From positions 10,597,501 through 10,661,500 of the forward strand of contig CAJFCV020000005.1 of the NCBI GenBank assembly GCA_904066235.2: a stretch of 64,000 bases of DNA. Reading direction: 5' to 3'. Source of the stretch: Bursaphelenchus xylophilus. Its lineage: Eukaryota > Nematoda > Chromadorea > Rhabditida > Aphelenchoididae. The stretch's first letter is position 1, and each line of letters opens with the position of its first letter. A program made the translations under genes and the position numbers. Shown piece by piece: positions 1-11,114 of the stretch. The notes below the pieces were generated by a model. It was not told the DNA's origin. It saw only the letters and a list, made by a program, of their open reading frames with translations, and searched no databases.

Positions 1-87
1 TAGATTTTCTGAAAGTTTAGAGGCTGAAGACGATTTTCATAGCCATTTTGGATAAATCAACCACATTTTTCGATATAATTTTTGACT

Positions 88-93
88 TTTATT
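88..93 (-). terminator. Polyadenylation signal of lysozyme copy 1
   Basis: AATAAA on the minus strand, about 20 bases past the stop codon at 114-116. The short spacing is normal for nematode 3' UTRs. Confidence 0.5.
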
Positions 94-113
94 ACTTCAT
101 CCACATCAAATAT

Positions 114-1889
114 TTAAATTACTATACGACTGACAGAACTCAAAATTTCATCGCTGTTTTGGTCGCTCAGTCTGACATGTTCATAGACGTTTTGATTCAC
201 CAACACCTCGCACACATTCTTGGTCTGGCCGTACTGTTTTACCAGGGCTTTTTGGAAGGTCCCGAACGGTCGGAAGTCTTCCAAATTGGCCGGAGTTTGA
301 GCCGCTTCTCCGGTCCCAAGAACATTCCAATACCAAAGAGTTGGAGCCGACAGCGCTCGAGAGTTGCCTGTGATCACTTTGTAGTCGTACCAGTTGGTGT
401 AGAAGCTGACAGCAACTTTGTTTGCCTAGATTAAAATTTTCGTCATGGTTAATATAAGAAGTCTCGGATTTTCGTCAAAAAAGTGTCATTTTTTCGAGTA
501 AAACTTAAAGTCATCTTACCGCGGCCTCTTTGGCAAACTCTTGGATGAATTGCACATTTTTGGCGGTGATTTTGCTCCAGCTCAGAGGTGAGGTGATCTG
601 CAGCCAAAGTCCTCTAATGCCCCATCCCTTCTTTTTTGCGACCGACAAAACCTCCGAGACTTGGGTTTTTGGAGTCTTGAGGCCGTCAAGTTCGGGAACG
701 ATGACAAGTTGAACACTCAGGTCGTCTGAAATTTTTTGTGAAACTTTTTTTGCTACCACATGTGGCCACATAAAATTGCAAAAGAATCGGTCAATGTTTT
801 TGCATCCCGAATTTTCGAGTCCACAAAAAATCGACTTACAGTGAGGGAGCAAAAGCGTACCATTTTGCATCCGGGAAGTATCAAAAAGTATAGCAAAATG
901 TCTCCCCTTTCAAGTGAAAAAACTTCGTTTTGAAGGACCCTATGCGCCCTTTCCCTCACAAAAAGAGCCGGCGCGCCTTTGAAATGGGATTTTTTCCCTT
1001 GGAGAGGGAGATATTTTGCTACATTTTTGGTACTTCCTGGGTGCAAAATGTTAAATTTTTTGCCACTGGATCAGGTCCCCCACTGTATACTTGTCGTAGC
1101 GCAGGCAGAGGCCCAGAAAAAATCATACGAGGTGCCTGAGGCCAGGGGTGGCCACCCGGGCCCGTTTAGGCCCGTTTTATTTGACAAAAAAAAATCCCGC
1201 GCTTTTTTCTGAGTAACCGGATGGCTTTGAAACTTCGGCTAGCCCTGGGTTTATAGGGGTGCTGACCCTGCAAAATGTTGTCAGATTTTTGATATCTCTT
1301 CTCCAAAGCGAGATATCGTAATTGCGGGAAAAGTAAGACGGGCCGAAACAGGCCCGAACGGGCCTAAATGGGCCCGGGTGGCCACCCATGCCTGAGGCTT
1401 AACAAAGCCGCTGCAAGCCTTCTCCGACTTTCTGCGAAGGCGGAGAGTTTGCGGAGATTTATTAGTCTGTCGGGAAAATAATCAGCACTCTGTCGCTGCG
1501 CCGACCACGTCTCTGAAGTGAAAAAAACTATGGATTTTGCCACGACACAATTCATTTTTTCTAGACAGCAATGCGATTTTCGATGCAACAGTGTGCTTAT
1601 TATTTTCCCGACAGACTGATGGTCCTAGCGACAATTTTTTATCCCATTTTAACTCACCGTAGACGGCGAGCAAGTTCTTGAACCCAACCTCATCCGGTTG
1701 GCCGTTGTAGATCCGAACGAACGCCATTCCATAGCCCCAACGTTTGAAGCATGCGGAGTGAGTGGTATTAACTGCAGCGGTAAAGTCAACTCCTCGAATA
1801 AGCGTCACTCGGGAGGCGTTGCCATTACTTTCGGTTGGAGTTGCGTTGGCCAAAACGATTAGAAAAAGAAGAGCGGCAAATTTCAGCAT
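114..1889 (-). CDS. LYS-type (GH25) lysozyme-like protein, copy 1
   Basis: Three exons read on the minus strand: 1889-1658, 725-520 and 425-114, giving 249 residues. Phases agree at both joins (donors GTGAGT and GTAAGA, acceptors TTTCAG and ATCTAG). The protein opens with a hydrophobic signal peptide (MLKFAALLFLIVLANA), so it should be secreted. It then shows the GH25 N-terminal strand RGVDF, the strand IRGLWLQITS, the YTNWYDY strand and a KQY segment near the C-terminus, in the order seen in nematode LYS lysozymes, which cut bacterial peptidoglycan. The second catalytic site, normally D-x-E after 'WL', reads Q-I-T here, so muramidase activity is doubtful. The next gene upstream is a paralogue with the same exon pattern (exon 2 is 206 bases in both). 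Intron 1 carries an A-family MITE, another foldback and a B-family MITE. A TGATAA site lies about 60 bases upstream of the start. Family call is secure; activity is not. Confidence 0.85.
837..1087. mobile_element. A-family MITE, copy 1 (intron 1 of lysozyme 1)
   Basis: Ends are CAGTGAGGGAGC and the inverse of CAGTGGGGGACC, flanked by TA on both sides as in Tc1/mariner derivatives. The arms continue inverted through ACGTACCATTTTGCATCC and GTGGCAAAATGCCTCCC. It has no coding capacity. Confidence 0.8.
1134..1396. repeat. Foldback element with GGTGGCCACCCGGGCCC termini
   Basis: About 45 bases at 1136-1178 recur inverted at 1345-1396 (GGGTGGCCACCC followed by GGGCCCGTT-type repeats). The centre has no ORF. 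It lies in intron 1 of lysozyme 1, directly after the A-family MITE. Confidence 0.6.
1463..1620. mobile_element. B-family MITE, GAGC subtype
   Basis: Both termini are present (AGTCTGTCGGGAAAATAAT at 1464 and its inverse ending at 1619). The interior has the TCGCTGCG and AATTCATTTT blocks typical of this subtype. It lies in intron 1 of lysozyme 1. Confidence 0.75.
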
Positions 1890-2442
1890 GACTGTTGCAC
1901 GTCTATGTTCTAAATTAGAATTGACTTTAATTAAATTTAATAACTGTTATCAACTGTTTTCATATCGATAATTGTCTCTCTTTTGTTCTGTTGTCATAGA
2001 TTAGATTAGTAAAGTAGGGTTAGGGTGACCATGACGCTACTTGTGTCAACTTTCTTGAAGGTCTTTTGGCCCACTTTCGAGCTTGTTCGTTTCTGTAGGG
2101 CACCCGCTAAATGCCTTAAAGCTCTCGTAGATGCCTCTTAAAGAATCGCATGACCGAAACGTCTGAAATTGCGACATTAAAGGATTGATATTGCCCGCTG
2201 CACGTCAAACTGAGATAAGCTAAAACAGTCCGGTGGAATGGCAATAACCTTGAATATCAACTGGAGTAGATAGGTCACTGCAATCCAAATTTGTGCTAGG
2301 TTTCATCGAGATCTGCGCGACACAATTTGGACACTTTGCTTGACAACTTATGCTTTACTTGTTGTAAAAATCTCATCAAAATTTCGGCCAATCAATTTCA
2401 ACTTTTACTCTCTCGCAGATCATAAAAAATTCAACCAAAATA
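1890..2442. other. Spacer between the lysozyme genes
   Basis: Holds the promoter side of lysozyme 1 and the 3' flank of lysozyme 2. I see no gene and no named repeat between 1975 and 2440. Confidence 0.5.
1947..1952 (-). promoter_or_regulatory. GATA-factor site upstream of lysozyme 1
   Basis: TGATAA on the minus strand about 60 bases before the start codon, with a second GATA-containing site (ATCGATAAT) about 20 bases further upstream. TGATAA is the site used by intestinal GATA factors (ELT-2 type) in rhabditids, and lysozymes are typical gut genes. Regulation is inferred. Confidence 0.4.
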
Positions 2443-4368
2443 TTATTCTTTCTTTCCCACAAATTCCACGCCGTTCTCCGGCTTCCCTTGCAACGAGCTC
2501 GTCACATAGACATCCTGATTCACATACGTTCCGCAGACGTATTTATCCTGCCCGTATTGCTTGAAGAGGGCGCTCCTGAAGGGCCCAAACGCGCGGAAGT
2601 CGTTGAAGTTGGAGGGGGTTTGGGCGCCTTCGCCGCTGCCCAGCACATTCCAATACCACAGCGAGCCGGTGGCGATGAGGCGCGAGTTGCCGGTGATCAC
2701 CTTGTAGTCGTACCAGTTGGTGTAGTAGTTGATTTTCACTCCTTTGGCCTGGAATTTCGGGAGTATCTTTGTGGCACGATTTAAACGAGCTATAGCTTCT
2801 TTCGACCGAAAAAACAACCGAAACGACCGAAAAAATGAACTCCAAGAATAAGTCCGATAACTGTAGATGACACTTACGCATGTATAACATATTTGGTATC
2901 TGACAAAATGGGGATGTCTGAGGATTCAGGGGAAAAAAGAATTTTAAGATTTGGCCAAAAACTAAAGAAGTTATAGCCAATTTAAGTAACATATGTATAA
3001 CATATTTGGTATCATACAAAATGGGGATGTCTGAGGATTCAGGGAAAAAAAGAATTTTACGATTTGGCCAAAAACCAAAGAAGTTATAGCCAACTCAAAT
3101 CGGGCCACAACGATGCCCCACGCTGTATAATATGTATTTTTTTTGTCAATTGTGACATTTTTTGGACGAAATTCGGAAAGCAAGCGCCAATAATGAGCCC
3201 GGCAACTTTCCGGAAGGGCCAGCAATCCACTTCTCAAAAACCCCGCCTTACATTTGCCTCTCGGACGAACTCCTGGATGAAGTAGACGTTCCGGGCGGTG
3301 CTCTTGTCCCAGCTCAACGGAGATGTGATCTGCAGCCAGATGCCTTTGATGTCCCAACCTTTGGCCTTGGCCGCGTCCAAAATCTCATTCACTTGATATG
3401 TGGCGGTCTTGGCGCCGTTCAACTCCGGCACAACAACCAGTTGGACGGTCAGGGTTTCTGAAACCCGTGGTTGAAGTATCATACAGTGGGGGACCTGGTC
3501 CGTGGCCAAAAACGTACCATTTTGCATCCGGGAGGTATCAAAAGTGTGGCAAAATGCTTCCCTATCCAAGTGAAAAAAACCTCGTTTTGAAGGGCACACC
3601 CAGAAAAAGAGAGCGCGCTTTTGAGATCGGAGTTTTTTCACTTGGAGAGGGAGGTATTTTGCCACATTTTTTGATGCTTCCTGGATGAAAAATGGTACGT
3701 TTTTGCCACTGGATCAGGTCCGCCACTGTATCATCCGGAAAGGGCGATTTTGCCACAAAAAAAATTAATTTTTTTTTGCTCGAAATGGGATAATACGCGT
3801 TCTATCTCTGACTGCTCTCAGCATTGCGAAAATTTTGCGTTGCCGGCCGCGCGGTGCAAAGACATGTCAAGGTTTCAGCTCACCTATCAGTATCAGTCTG
3901 TCGGGAAAATAATGTGGATTGTCGCGCCTTGGAATCGCCCATCATTGCTCTGAGACGGCTGGCTGCAGATTTGGTGCGCAACTGCGACGATACGAGACAC
4001 TTTCCTCCGACAAATCCACATTATTTTCCCTACAGAGCGACAGTAAAAAGAAATCCCCGGTTATTACTGACGGTTCTCTTAAAACTTGAGTTATGCAGCA
4101 AAAGCAATTTGTTAAGTCATTGTTTTGTTTTGAACTTACTATAGACCGTGTCCAAGTTCCTAAATCCGACCTCATCGACTCCACCATTGTAGATTCGAAC
4201 CAGCACCAAATTATAGTTCAAATTCCGGAAGCAAGTCACATGACGGCTGTCGATTTCATCGACAAAATCCACTCCATAGGTCAACGTGTCCGCCGCTTCG
4301 ACCTCCTTCTCCGCCGGTGCTGCTGCCGCCAACGCCAGAAGGCAGCAGAGTGAAGTCAACGTGAACAT
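2443..4368 (-). CDS. LYS-type (GH25) lysozyme-like protein, copy 2
   Basis: Three exons on the minus strand: 4368-4140, 3457-3252 and 2748-2443, giving 246 residues, with phases matching copy 1 exactly. I chose the ATG at 4368 because it begins a clean signal peptide (MFTLTSLCCLLALAAAAPA); the frame is open slightly further upstream but only from a TTG. The mature part shows YGVDF, IKGIWLQITS, YTNWYDY and KQYG. As in copy 1, the catalytic D-x-E pair reads Q-I-T. The sequence from TNWYDYKVITGNSR to the C-terminus is very close to copy 1, so these are tandem duplicates. Intron 1 carries A-family and B-family MITEs, and intron 2 a 113-base direct duplication. A TATA box and TGATAA sites lie upstream. 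It is probably secreted, perhaps in the gut, and binds or cleaves bacterial wall, but catalysis is questionable. Confidence 0.85.
2879..3105. repeat. Direct duplication of about 113 bases
   Basis: The stretch starting CATGTATAACATATTTGG at about 2880 recurs with few changes at about 2993, including AAATGGGGATGTCTGAGG. It lies in intron 2 of lysozyme 2. Confidence 0.8.
3482..3730. mobile_element. A-family MITE, copy 2 (intron 1 of lysozyme 2)
   Basis: CAGTGGGGGACCTGGTCC at the left and its inverse at the right, TA on both sides, with the same inner arms as the copy at 839. Confidence 0.85.
3891..4042. mobile_element. B-family MITE, GTGG subtype
   Basis: Begins CAGTCTGTCGGGAAAATAAT and ends with ATTATTTTCCC followed by a diverged right tip. 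The inner block GAATCGCCCATCATTGCTC is typical of this subtype. It lies in intron 1 of lysozyme 2. Confidence 0.8.
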
Positions 4369-4398
4369 GACTGCTTCCAAATGTACTCGTTGAGCTGC

Positions 4399-4405
4399 TT
4401 TTTAT
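4399..4405 (-). promoter_or_regulatory. TATA box of lysozyme 2
   Basis: TATAAAA on the minus strand about 33 bases before the ATG at 4368, which would leave a very short 5' leader. Confidence 0.5.
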
Positions 4406-4447
4406 ACTGTCTTGCATTGTTATCGGAAATTTTTAATTGTAGGTTCA

Positions 4448-4481
4448 TATCAGCTCATTAATTTTCGCTTTGTTTATCAGT
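4448..4481 (-). promoter_or_regulatory. GATA-factor sites upstream of lysozyme 2
   Basis: ACTGATAAA at 4473-4481 matches the extended intestinal GATA site; a second TGATAT is at about 4449. The spacing to the start resembles that of lysozyme 1. Confidence 0.45.
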
Positions 4482-4602
4482 TAAGTTAGCCAACAAAGGA
4501 AGTTCAACTGCTTATATTACACAGATCAGAATAGAAGCGAAACCGAAAATTATAATAATTTTCATATGGCAAAATAAACGTTTATTTACAAGAATTTTAA
4601 GA

Positions 4603-4985
4603 GCAGTCTGTCGGGAAAATAATGCGGATTTGACATGAAATAATCTCTCATCACAGAAGCACACCAAATCTCCAGCCGTGGCTAGCCATTGTAAAGCGAT
4701 GATGGACGATTCCAATTCTATTCAATTCAATTTATTTCCGCTGATCATCTATCAAAAGTGGAGAAACCGGCCATGACTCGGGGCCAAGATGGGGATGTCA
4801 CGTCGGTTCTCCAGCGTGCCAATCCTCAAGAAGGTCCTGCCACGGGTTGAGCTTCTGCCATCCTCCGGAGGGGTTGTTGCCAGCAACGGCATCGTCGGCA
4901 GGAAACCCAACCGCTCACCGCGGTGTGAACGGAAACCTTGGACGGTTCCAAGGCGCTACAAATCCACATTATTTTCCCGACGGAC
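4603..4985. mobile_element. B-family MITE (GTGG) split by an insertion
   Basis: The left part runs to GATGATGGACGATTCCAA at about 4709 and the right part resumes at TTCCAAGGCG at about 4945, so TTCCAA is duplicated around the insert. The right terminus reads CACATTATTTTCCCGAC. Confidence 0.7.
4710..4949 (-). mobile_element. Probable non-LTR retrotransposon or SINE 3' fragment
   Basis: About 240 bases inserted in a B-family MITE with a 6-base duplication (TTCCAA). Read on the minus strand it ends in a TTGAATTGAATAGAA-like tail, the kind of short repetitive 3' tail seen on some LINE or SINE copies. The body is GC-rich, unlike its surroundings. No protein domain was recognised. Confidence 0.45.
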
Positions 4986-5424
4986 AGAAAAACCTCTGAT
5001 AAAATAATTATTGTTCTTTCTGCAATTTTTTGAGATGTAAGTTAGTCGAACATTTTTGTGAAATTAAGCAGAAGACCTTCCTCTTATACATATATATACC
5101 ACATGCCATTTATATATTTCCCCTCTTTTCTATGTACAGAATCCCCATGCCAAACCGAGGCTTTCTCATTTTAATTCGCCGCCTTAATTACGCCAAGACA
5201 ATCGCCGAGAATGGAGGTCAAAAACACTGCTGGAGATTGGAATGAAAGGTAAAAGAGGGGGCGCAAAAAATCAAGAAATAATGGGATTTGAAGAGGCTGC
5301 CCTTGTATGGATGCAAACACAAAAGGTCGTAAATTGCGACAGATTTGGAGCGGGGATATTCGAGATTTGCATAAATATTGAAATTACGGATGAATAAGGT
5401 TCTACTGTTCATTTTTGTATGATT
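4986..5424. other. Unassigned AT-rich stretch
   Basis: No coding, RNA or recognised repeat signal. Confidence 0.4.
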
Positions 5425-5527
5425 TGTCGGGAAAATAATGTGGATTTATCTCATCATTTCCGCTAGCCGTCGAAACGCGGAGATGGGTGATTCCGAAGGG
5501 CAGTTAATCCACATTATTTTTCAGACA
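5420..5527. mobile_element. B-family MITE, short GTGG-type derivative
   Basis: TTGTCGGGAAAATAATGTGG at the left and AATCCACATTATTTTTCAGA at the right, with a shortened interior. Confidence 0.65.
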
Positions 5528-6002
5528 GGGAAATTTTTTTAGACGATTGATTTTTCGCTGTAAGATGATTTAAATTTAAAAGACGATTTTTGGCTCGCTG
5601 CGTCAGCCGCGGACATTCAAAAAAATTTTTTTTGAGTTTTTTAGCCTCAAATGTTGGTATAGGTCACTAAAACACATTCCTAAAATTTTTTTGCCCAGTG
5701 ATGCCCGGAAGGTAGAAATTTGCATACGGTTATAACCGTCCTTCTGAGCTCTGCTGTTGCCGTCGCAATAAAGACAGCTTGACGAAACCGACACTATATA
5801 GGTTTTGGTGGATGGCGAATTTAAAAATCGCAATTTCAAGTTGGTAGGATTACTGTAACATACAGTTTTTGACCTTCGGTCGATAAAAATCGACCGTATC
5901 TCCTTCAAATCAAAAATCCCACAAGATTTTATTGCAGATTTGCAATCAGCGTAAAATTCTGGTCTAGGAACATGTAATTTGCATCCTTGATTCCGTGGCA
6001 GA

Positions 6003-6075
6003 TAAATCATGGCGCAGTGGGTTTTGACGAAAACTAGTAATCTGACGACCCTGGTTCGATCCCCGCTGGAGACAA
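6003..6075 (+). other. tRNA-like Pol III segment in the left arm of F copy 1
   Basis: A-box match TGGCGCAGTGG at 6010-6020 and B-box match GGTTCGATCCC at 6053-6063, separated as in a tRNA gene. No clean acceptor stem, so this is a tRNA-derived promoter rather than a tRNA gene. Confidence 0.6.
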
Positions 6076-6901
6076 ATATTGTAAAAAAGATGGAAATGAC
6101 GTTTAATGGAATTATGAGGGTTGTATGAGCAACGCTGAGTATTTTGAGACATCAATGGAACATGAATTTGAGGTTAAAACAGGATTTATATTATTTTAGT
6201 CTCGGAATCCGTGAAAAATAAAACTGCTTCAAACGGGCTGAAATTGATAACACTTATTCTAGGCCTAATTCTTAGAAACTTTTGCGTTAACTTTTTTTCG
6301 TTAGATTACTGTATCGTGGATTACGGTAACATAAAACCCAATTATGTTTTTTCATGCCACAAGGCGCAGAGCCATCGGAATATCACGAAGATTGTAGGAA
6401 TGGTTAAGAACGAGTGGGCTTGCGCATTAATAGTTCGTTTATGGCCGTACGTTTTGAAATACCTGAGTTATCTGACACAATATCACCAATGGATGATGAT
6501 ATTAATTCACACTGAAAATGAGTTAAAATTGCATTTTAAATATGAGGCATGCCCGCTTTCTGCCGTTTGAATAATATAACCAAAAAAAATTTTAATTTTA
6601 TTCGAAGATTTTGAAGCAATCGCCTTTAAGGAGGCCGAGCTTTTTGTTACCGTAATCCACGATACAGTAATCTAACAAGAAAAAGTTAACGTAAAAGTTT
6701 CTTAGAATTAGGCCTAGAATAGGTGTTATCAATTTCAGCCCGTTTGAAGCAGTTTTATTTTTCACGGATTCCGAGACTAAAATAATATCAACCCTGTTCT
6801 AACCTGAAATTCATGTTCCATTGATGTCTAAAAATACTCAGCGTAGCTCATACAACCCTCATAATTCCATTAAATGTCATTTCCATCTTTTTTACAATAT
6901 T

Positions 6902-6968
6902 TGTCTCCAGCGGGGATCGAACCAGGGTCGTCAGATTACTAGTTTTCGTCAAAACCCACTGCGCCATG
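6902..6968 (-). other. tRNA-like Pol III segment in the right arm of F copy 1
   Basis: Inverted counterpart: B box on the minus strand at 6913-6923 and A box at 6956-6966, both intact. Confidence 0.6.
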
Positions 6969-7609
6969 ATTTATCTGCCACGGAATCAAGGATGGAAATT
7001 ACATGTTCCTAGACCAGAATTTCACGCTGATTCCAAATCTGCAATAAAATCTTGTGGGATTTTTGATTTGAAGGAGCTACGGTCGATTTTTATCGACCGG
7101 AGATCAGAAACAGTATGTTACAGTAATCCTACCAACTTGAAATTGCGATTTTTGAATTCGCCGTCCCGCAAAACCTATATGTAGTCGGTTTCGTCAAGTT
7201 TTCTTTATTGCGACGGCAACAGCAGAGCTCAGAAGCACGGTAATATCCGTATGCAAATTTCCACCTTCCGGGCATTTCTGGGCAGAAAAATTTTGGGAAT
7301 GTGTTTTAGTGACCTATACCAACATTTTAGGCCAAAAAACTCAAAAAAAAATTTTTTGAATGTCCGGCCCCTCGTATTGGCTGACGCAGCGAGCCAGAAA
7401 TCGTCTTTTAATGTGTCGACTGTTAACCCCGTCCAGCTGACCCGTGAAAGCCTCATAAATCAGTGAAAGGGGGCAAACCGCTGCACATGTTAGCCATTAA
7501 CCGAAAATTAACAACATATTTCAAGCTTTATGTTGTCCGAGTTTTTTCTGTTCCAATTTTATGCCTCTGGCTCTTGAAATTGGTTTGCTTTCACTCAACT
7601 AAATCCAAG

Positions 7610-7906
7610 ATAAGGGCTGTTTGAAAGCGATGGTAATTCAAACCCCACTGTTTTGTCCATTTCACACCCCCATAATGAAAAAATTAGAATAATACAAAAA
7701 ATGCAAATTAGAGTAAAATGACTCCAGGCGTTTTAGCTCAACCCCCCAGTTACCGTCCAAATTCTTTCTCGTGGTTCAGGCAGCGATAGTCGTTGCCGAG
7801 AGAACCCAATCTCGAGTAGGCGCTTCAGATTGGATGAGGGGGTTTGTACTGGGTCAACGGGGGCTGAACTGGACTGGGGGGTTGTACTACCTTAGCCCCC
7901 ATTTTT
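7610..7906. mobile_element. D-family element, copy 1
   Basis: Right end GGGGGGTTGTACTACCTTAG followed by CCCCC. The interior block from AAACCCCACTGTTTTG through AATAATACAAAAAATG is shared with the copy at 44355. The left end is degraded. Confidence 0.6.
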
Positions 7907-8640
7907 TTGTTACAACAATCGACAATAAATTTTTGAAACAAAAAATTACCAACCATTGCCTCAAGTACTTCAAAAAGCCCAATCGTTTCTTGTGTCTGCG
8001 TTTTATTTTCATTGGCAACCCTAATTTTCGCTTTGAGACTGAGAATTTTAGTCATTGGGGGCCGATTGGGGGCCTGGCGGGGGCCCCCGGTCGGCCCGGC
8101 CCGGCCCACTAGCCATGTCTAGTCTACACCTTGGTTATTGATGTTTATAAGCATAATAAATAGAATTTTTTAGATAAAACTTGTTTATTGGGCTTCTAAT
8201 TTATTGGCTTTTTGCTGATAAGGCTATCAAGTGTCAAGTGATAAAAATTTGAAGCGATTATATTAGGCTTATTGAAGTTATTTTATTAGGCTTAGAAATA
8301 TAACCGTGCCGTTCTTTTCGCTGTGCATTTTTTGCAGGTAGAATTAAAGTTTTCGAACATATGTTAACAGAGTCTGAAAGAAGGTTGAAAACGCTATCTA
8401 CTGATATATATATTCCGTGCGGTCAGGCTTATTCTCACGGTTTTTATAAAGCTTCGAAGATGACCAACTTTAGTCCCAGAAGAATGCCGTTTTCGGGAAA
8501 TTTTTCCCTGCATGTGTAATGCGAGGAAAAGCCCGGTGACGCATGGCTTACTGAACCTTACTGTGGTTGTGCTTTGTAAAAAAATCAGTCGGGAATGGAT
8601 TCAGCGTTTCAAATCCCGTGATTTTTCTGATTTTCCAACC
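7907..8640. other. Unassigned stretch
   Basis: A C/G-rich patch (GGGGGCCTGGCGGGGGCC) at about 8060-8110, otherwise AT-rich. No supported gene. Confidence 0.4.
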
Positions 8641-9095
8641 CATTTAAAAAAGGAGTTACACCCAAGTGCGGTTCTCAGAATTTCTTCAAATTTTACACAT
8701 ATTTCTGGGACAGGCCATATATAAATTCTAGAAGGTTTTAGCTCGCGCTTTGCAGGAATGGCCAAGAAATTCAGCGATTTTCGCGGCCCATAGAGCATGC
8801 GAAAGGCGAAGTGGTTAGAGAGAAAAACATTTTTCGGCGATATCTTTGCCAGTGTCGCGCGGAAAAAATTGGTTTTCAGTGGAAACATTGCTCTCTGTTA
8901 TAGAAATAGGTATGGGACTTTTCTAAATTTGCCAAAAAGTCTTGAATTTTTGCCAACTTTCGACCTCAAAAACCTCGGTCGTTTTTGCAAAGTGCGAGCT
9001 AGGAAAATCGTAGATTTCATATAAAAAATTTATTAAATTTATGTCATTTTTCATCATAACCGAGCGTCGCACTTGTGGCGATTTTCCAGTTATAT
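8640..9095. mobile_element. C-family element, diverged copy
   Basis: Contains the family landmarks AGTTTTAGCTCGCGCTTTGC (with changes), GCGCGGAAAAAATTGGTTTT and, at the right, GAGCGTCGCACTTG. The terminal repeat is eroded. Confidence 0.55.
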
Positions 9096-9448
9096 AACTT
9101 TACCTATTATGTAACGAAAAACCGCTCCAAAGATACAAATTGCATCTTCAGCCATTGAATGTCAAGTATAATATCCATATCTCCCACCAAACCCATTTCC
9201 GATCAAAGGCGCCCCTCTTTTTCCCTACTTATCCCTCCGTTTTCTCCCTTTCGTTTCCCATGATGTTGATCTGACCTTGACGATGCGCCTCCTTGTATTT
9301 CCGCGGCAGAGAATGGTCACTTTTGAAACAATTACCATTTGAAGAAATGGACTTTCCGGATTTCCCTCTTACCCGTTTTAGAGAATTTGAATTTCAAATC
9401 GAATTTTGGAGGCTTTCTTTACTTTTACTTTGATTTCCAGAGGGAAAT

Positions 9449-9603
9449 ATCAGTCTGTCGGGGAAATAATGAGCACTCAGTCGCATTGAAAATTGCATCG
9501 CTGTAGAGACAATGAATTGTCTCGCGGCAAAATCAAGTTGTTTTTCACCTCAGCGACGTCATTGGCACAGCGAAATTGTGCTCATTATTTTCCCGATAGA
9601 CTG
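9449..9603. mobile_element. B-family MITE, GAGC subtype
   Basis: Complete: CAGTCTGTCGGGGAAATAAT to the inverse at 9603, with the AGCGACGTCATTGGCACAGC block. Confidence 0.8.
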
Positions 9604-9629
9604 GTATTTCTCATCGCATTTAGGAAATT

Positions 9630-9705
9630 GAGTCTGTCGGGGAAATAATGTGGATTCGTCGCGGATTGGAAATGGCCTTTAATTTCTTTGCGGCACACAT
9701 CAGAT
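9630..9705. mobile_element. B-family MITE left end, GTGG subtype
   Basis: GAGTCTGTCGGGGAAATAAT then GTGGATTCGTCGC; the right half is missing. Confidence 0.6.
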
Positions 9706-11080
9706 ACAAAATTTTTTTACTTAAATTGAGGAATCTAATTTGGAGGTTCTATTAGCATTGGTCCATATAGGAAATATCCAAAATATTATCAAAATTCGTC
9801 TATTCAAAAAAAAGTTGATGCGATTTGAAAATTTAGGATTAAAACAGGGGTTTTTGGAACTGAAAACAATTGCGATTGTAAAAATTACGGGTTTTCTTCA
9901 CCAATCATCCTCTTTTACACCTAATCTATCAATTACTGGGTGAAAAAGTTGGTATTCACAGTGTACCATAACGTCAGCATGTTATACATGACAATATTCA
10001 CTATTAAATTTTTTAAGGTTTTAAAGCTACAAATCATTCTTACGAAAAGGGGGATTTATTATAAGATCAAATTAGTTTCAAAACATCCGTTTTTACCCTA
10101 AAAAGTTCAAAAATTGAGGAACTAGGTTGTTGTATAGATCATGTATAATATCGAAATTTGTACCAAAAAACAGATGATAGACTTCGAAAAAAGAATTAAA
10201 ACTATGTTACTAACTAAACACGTCAATGGGTCAAAGAAATAATCCGTATGATCCTCACTTTGCATGTCTGTATCAATTCCGTATTATCCATGACAGTGAG
10301 ACCATCTTAGGAGGCTATGTCGCCGGCCGACTCTTTGGCAACGCGGCAACGCCGTTCTAATTTTTATGCAAAGGGGACACATTTACAAGTCCAAACGAGG
10401 TATTAGCCCAACTGCTAGTCCTTTTTTGAATCTTATTTTAATCATGTTGTACATGGTAAAATTTTGAAAACATATGGTGGAGATCCTTCCCCATCTAAAA
10501 AGAAATACGTAGACAACGAAGGGACGTTATTACGTTTTCAAAACATAGATTACCGATGCAGCAAACGCGAATATGAACATGTGAAGACGTATGTTATCCA
10601 TGCTAAATTGATGGCAAAATGTCATTTAATTTGGTATTTTTGGGTCTGACGGAAGGTTTTAGAAAGTGAGATACCCTACAATGAATATTTACATCCAGTG
10701 AGCAGCCTTCACCGCTGCTAAATCGAAAATTTTTTTAGATATACCCAGTTTGATGTCTTTCGCCATCATCTCCAAAACTTCCAGACCAATTCTGCCGAAA
10801 CTTGTCGTATAGAAAGAAAATAACATTATTGATAACTCCTCCAAATCAGATTCTTTGATATAAGTTGCGTCTTGGCAAAATTCGGATCAGCGTTTTCAAA
10901 AATTCCAAATTTAGCAACGTTTTTGCAGGGTTCCCATGAGGTCGCCATACCCGCAATTAATTTTTAAAGATAGGTAGCTGTCTTTTCTTTAGTTTGGTTC
11001 ATAGTTTGGAAGAATGCCGCGATCATACCTTGTAAACTATCAATTTTCCCGAGGTCCATAAAAAAAATTTAAAAAAATAA
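9706..11080. other. AT-rich stretch without recognised features
   Basis: No ORF with a recognisable domain, no RNA gene and no member of the named repeat families. Confidence 0.45.
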
Positions 11081-11114
11081 ATGCCAAAAATCCTTGGCAT
11101 TCCGTTTGTATCTG

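Larger units (their letters stand above)
5576..7411. mobile_element. F-family TTAA foldback element, copy 1
   Basis: Both ends read TTAA then AAGACGATTTTTGGCTCGCT (right end inverted, with small changes). The arms mirror each other for roughly 900 bases, including the block GGTCGATAAAAATCGACC and a tRNA-like segment in each arm, and meet near 6550-6650. No transposase is present. TTAA target use resembles piggyBac-dependent or PALTTTAAA-type elements, but the terminal sequence does not identify a partner. Confidence 0.8.
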
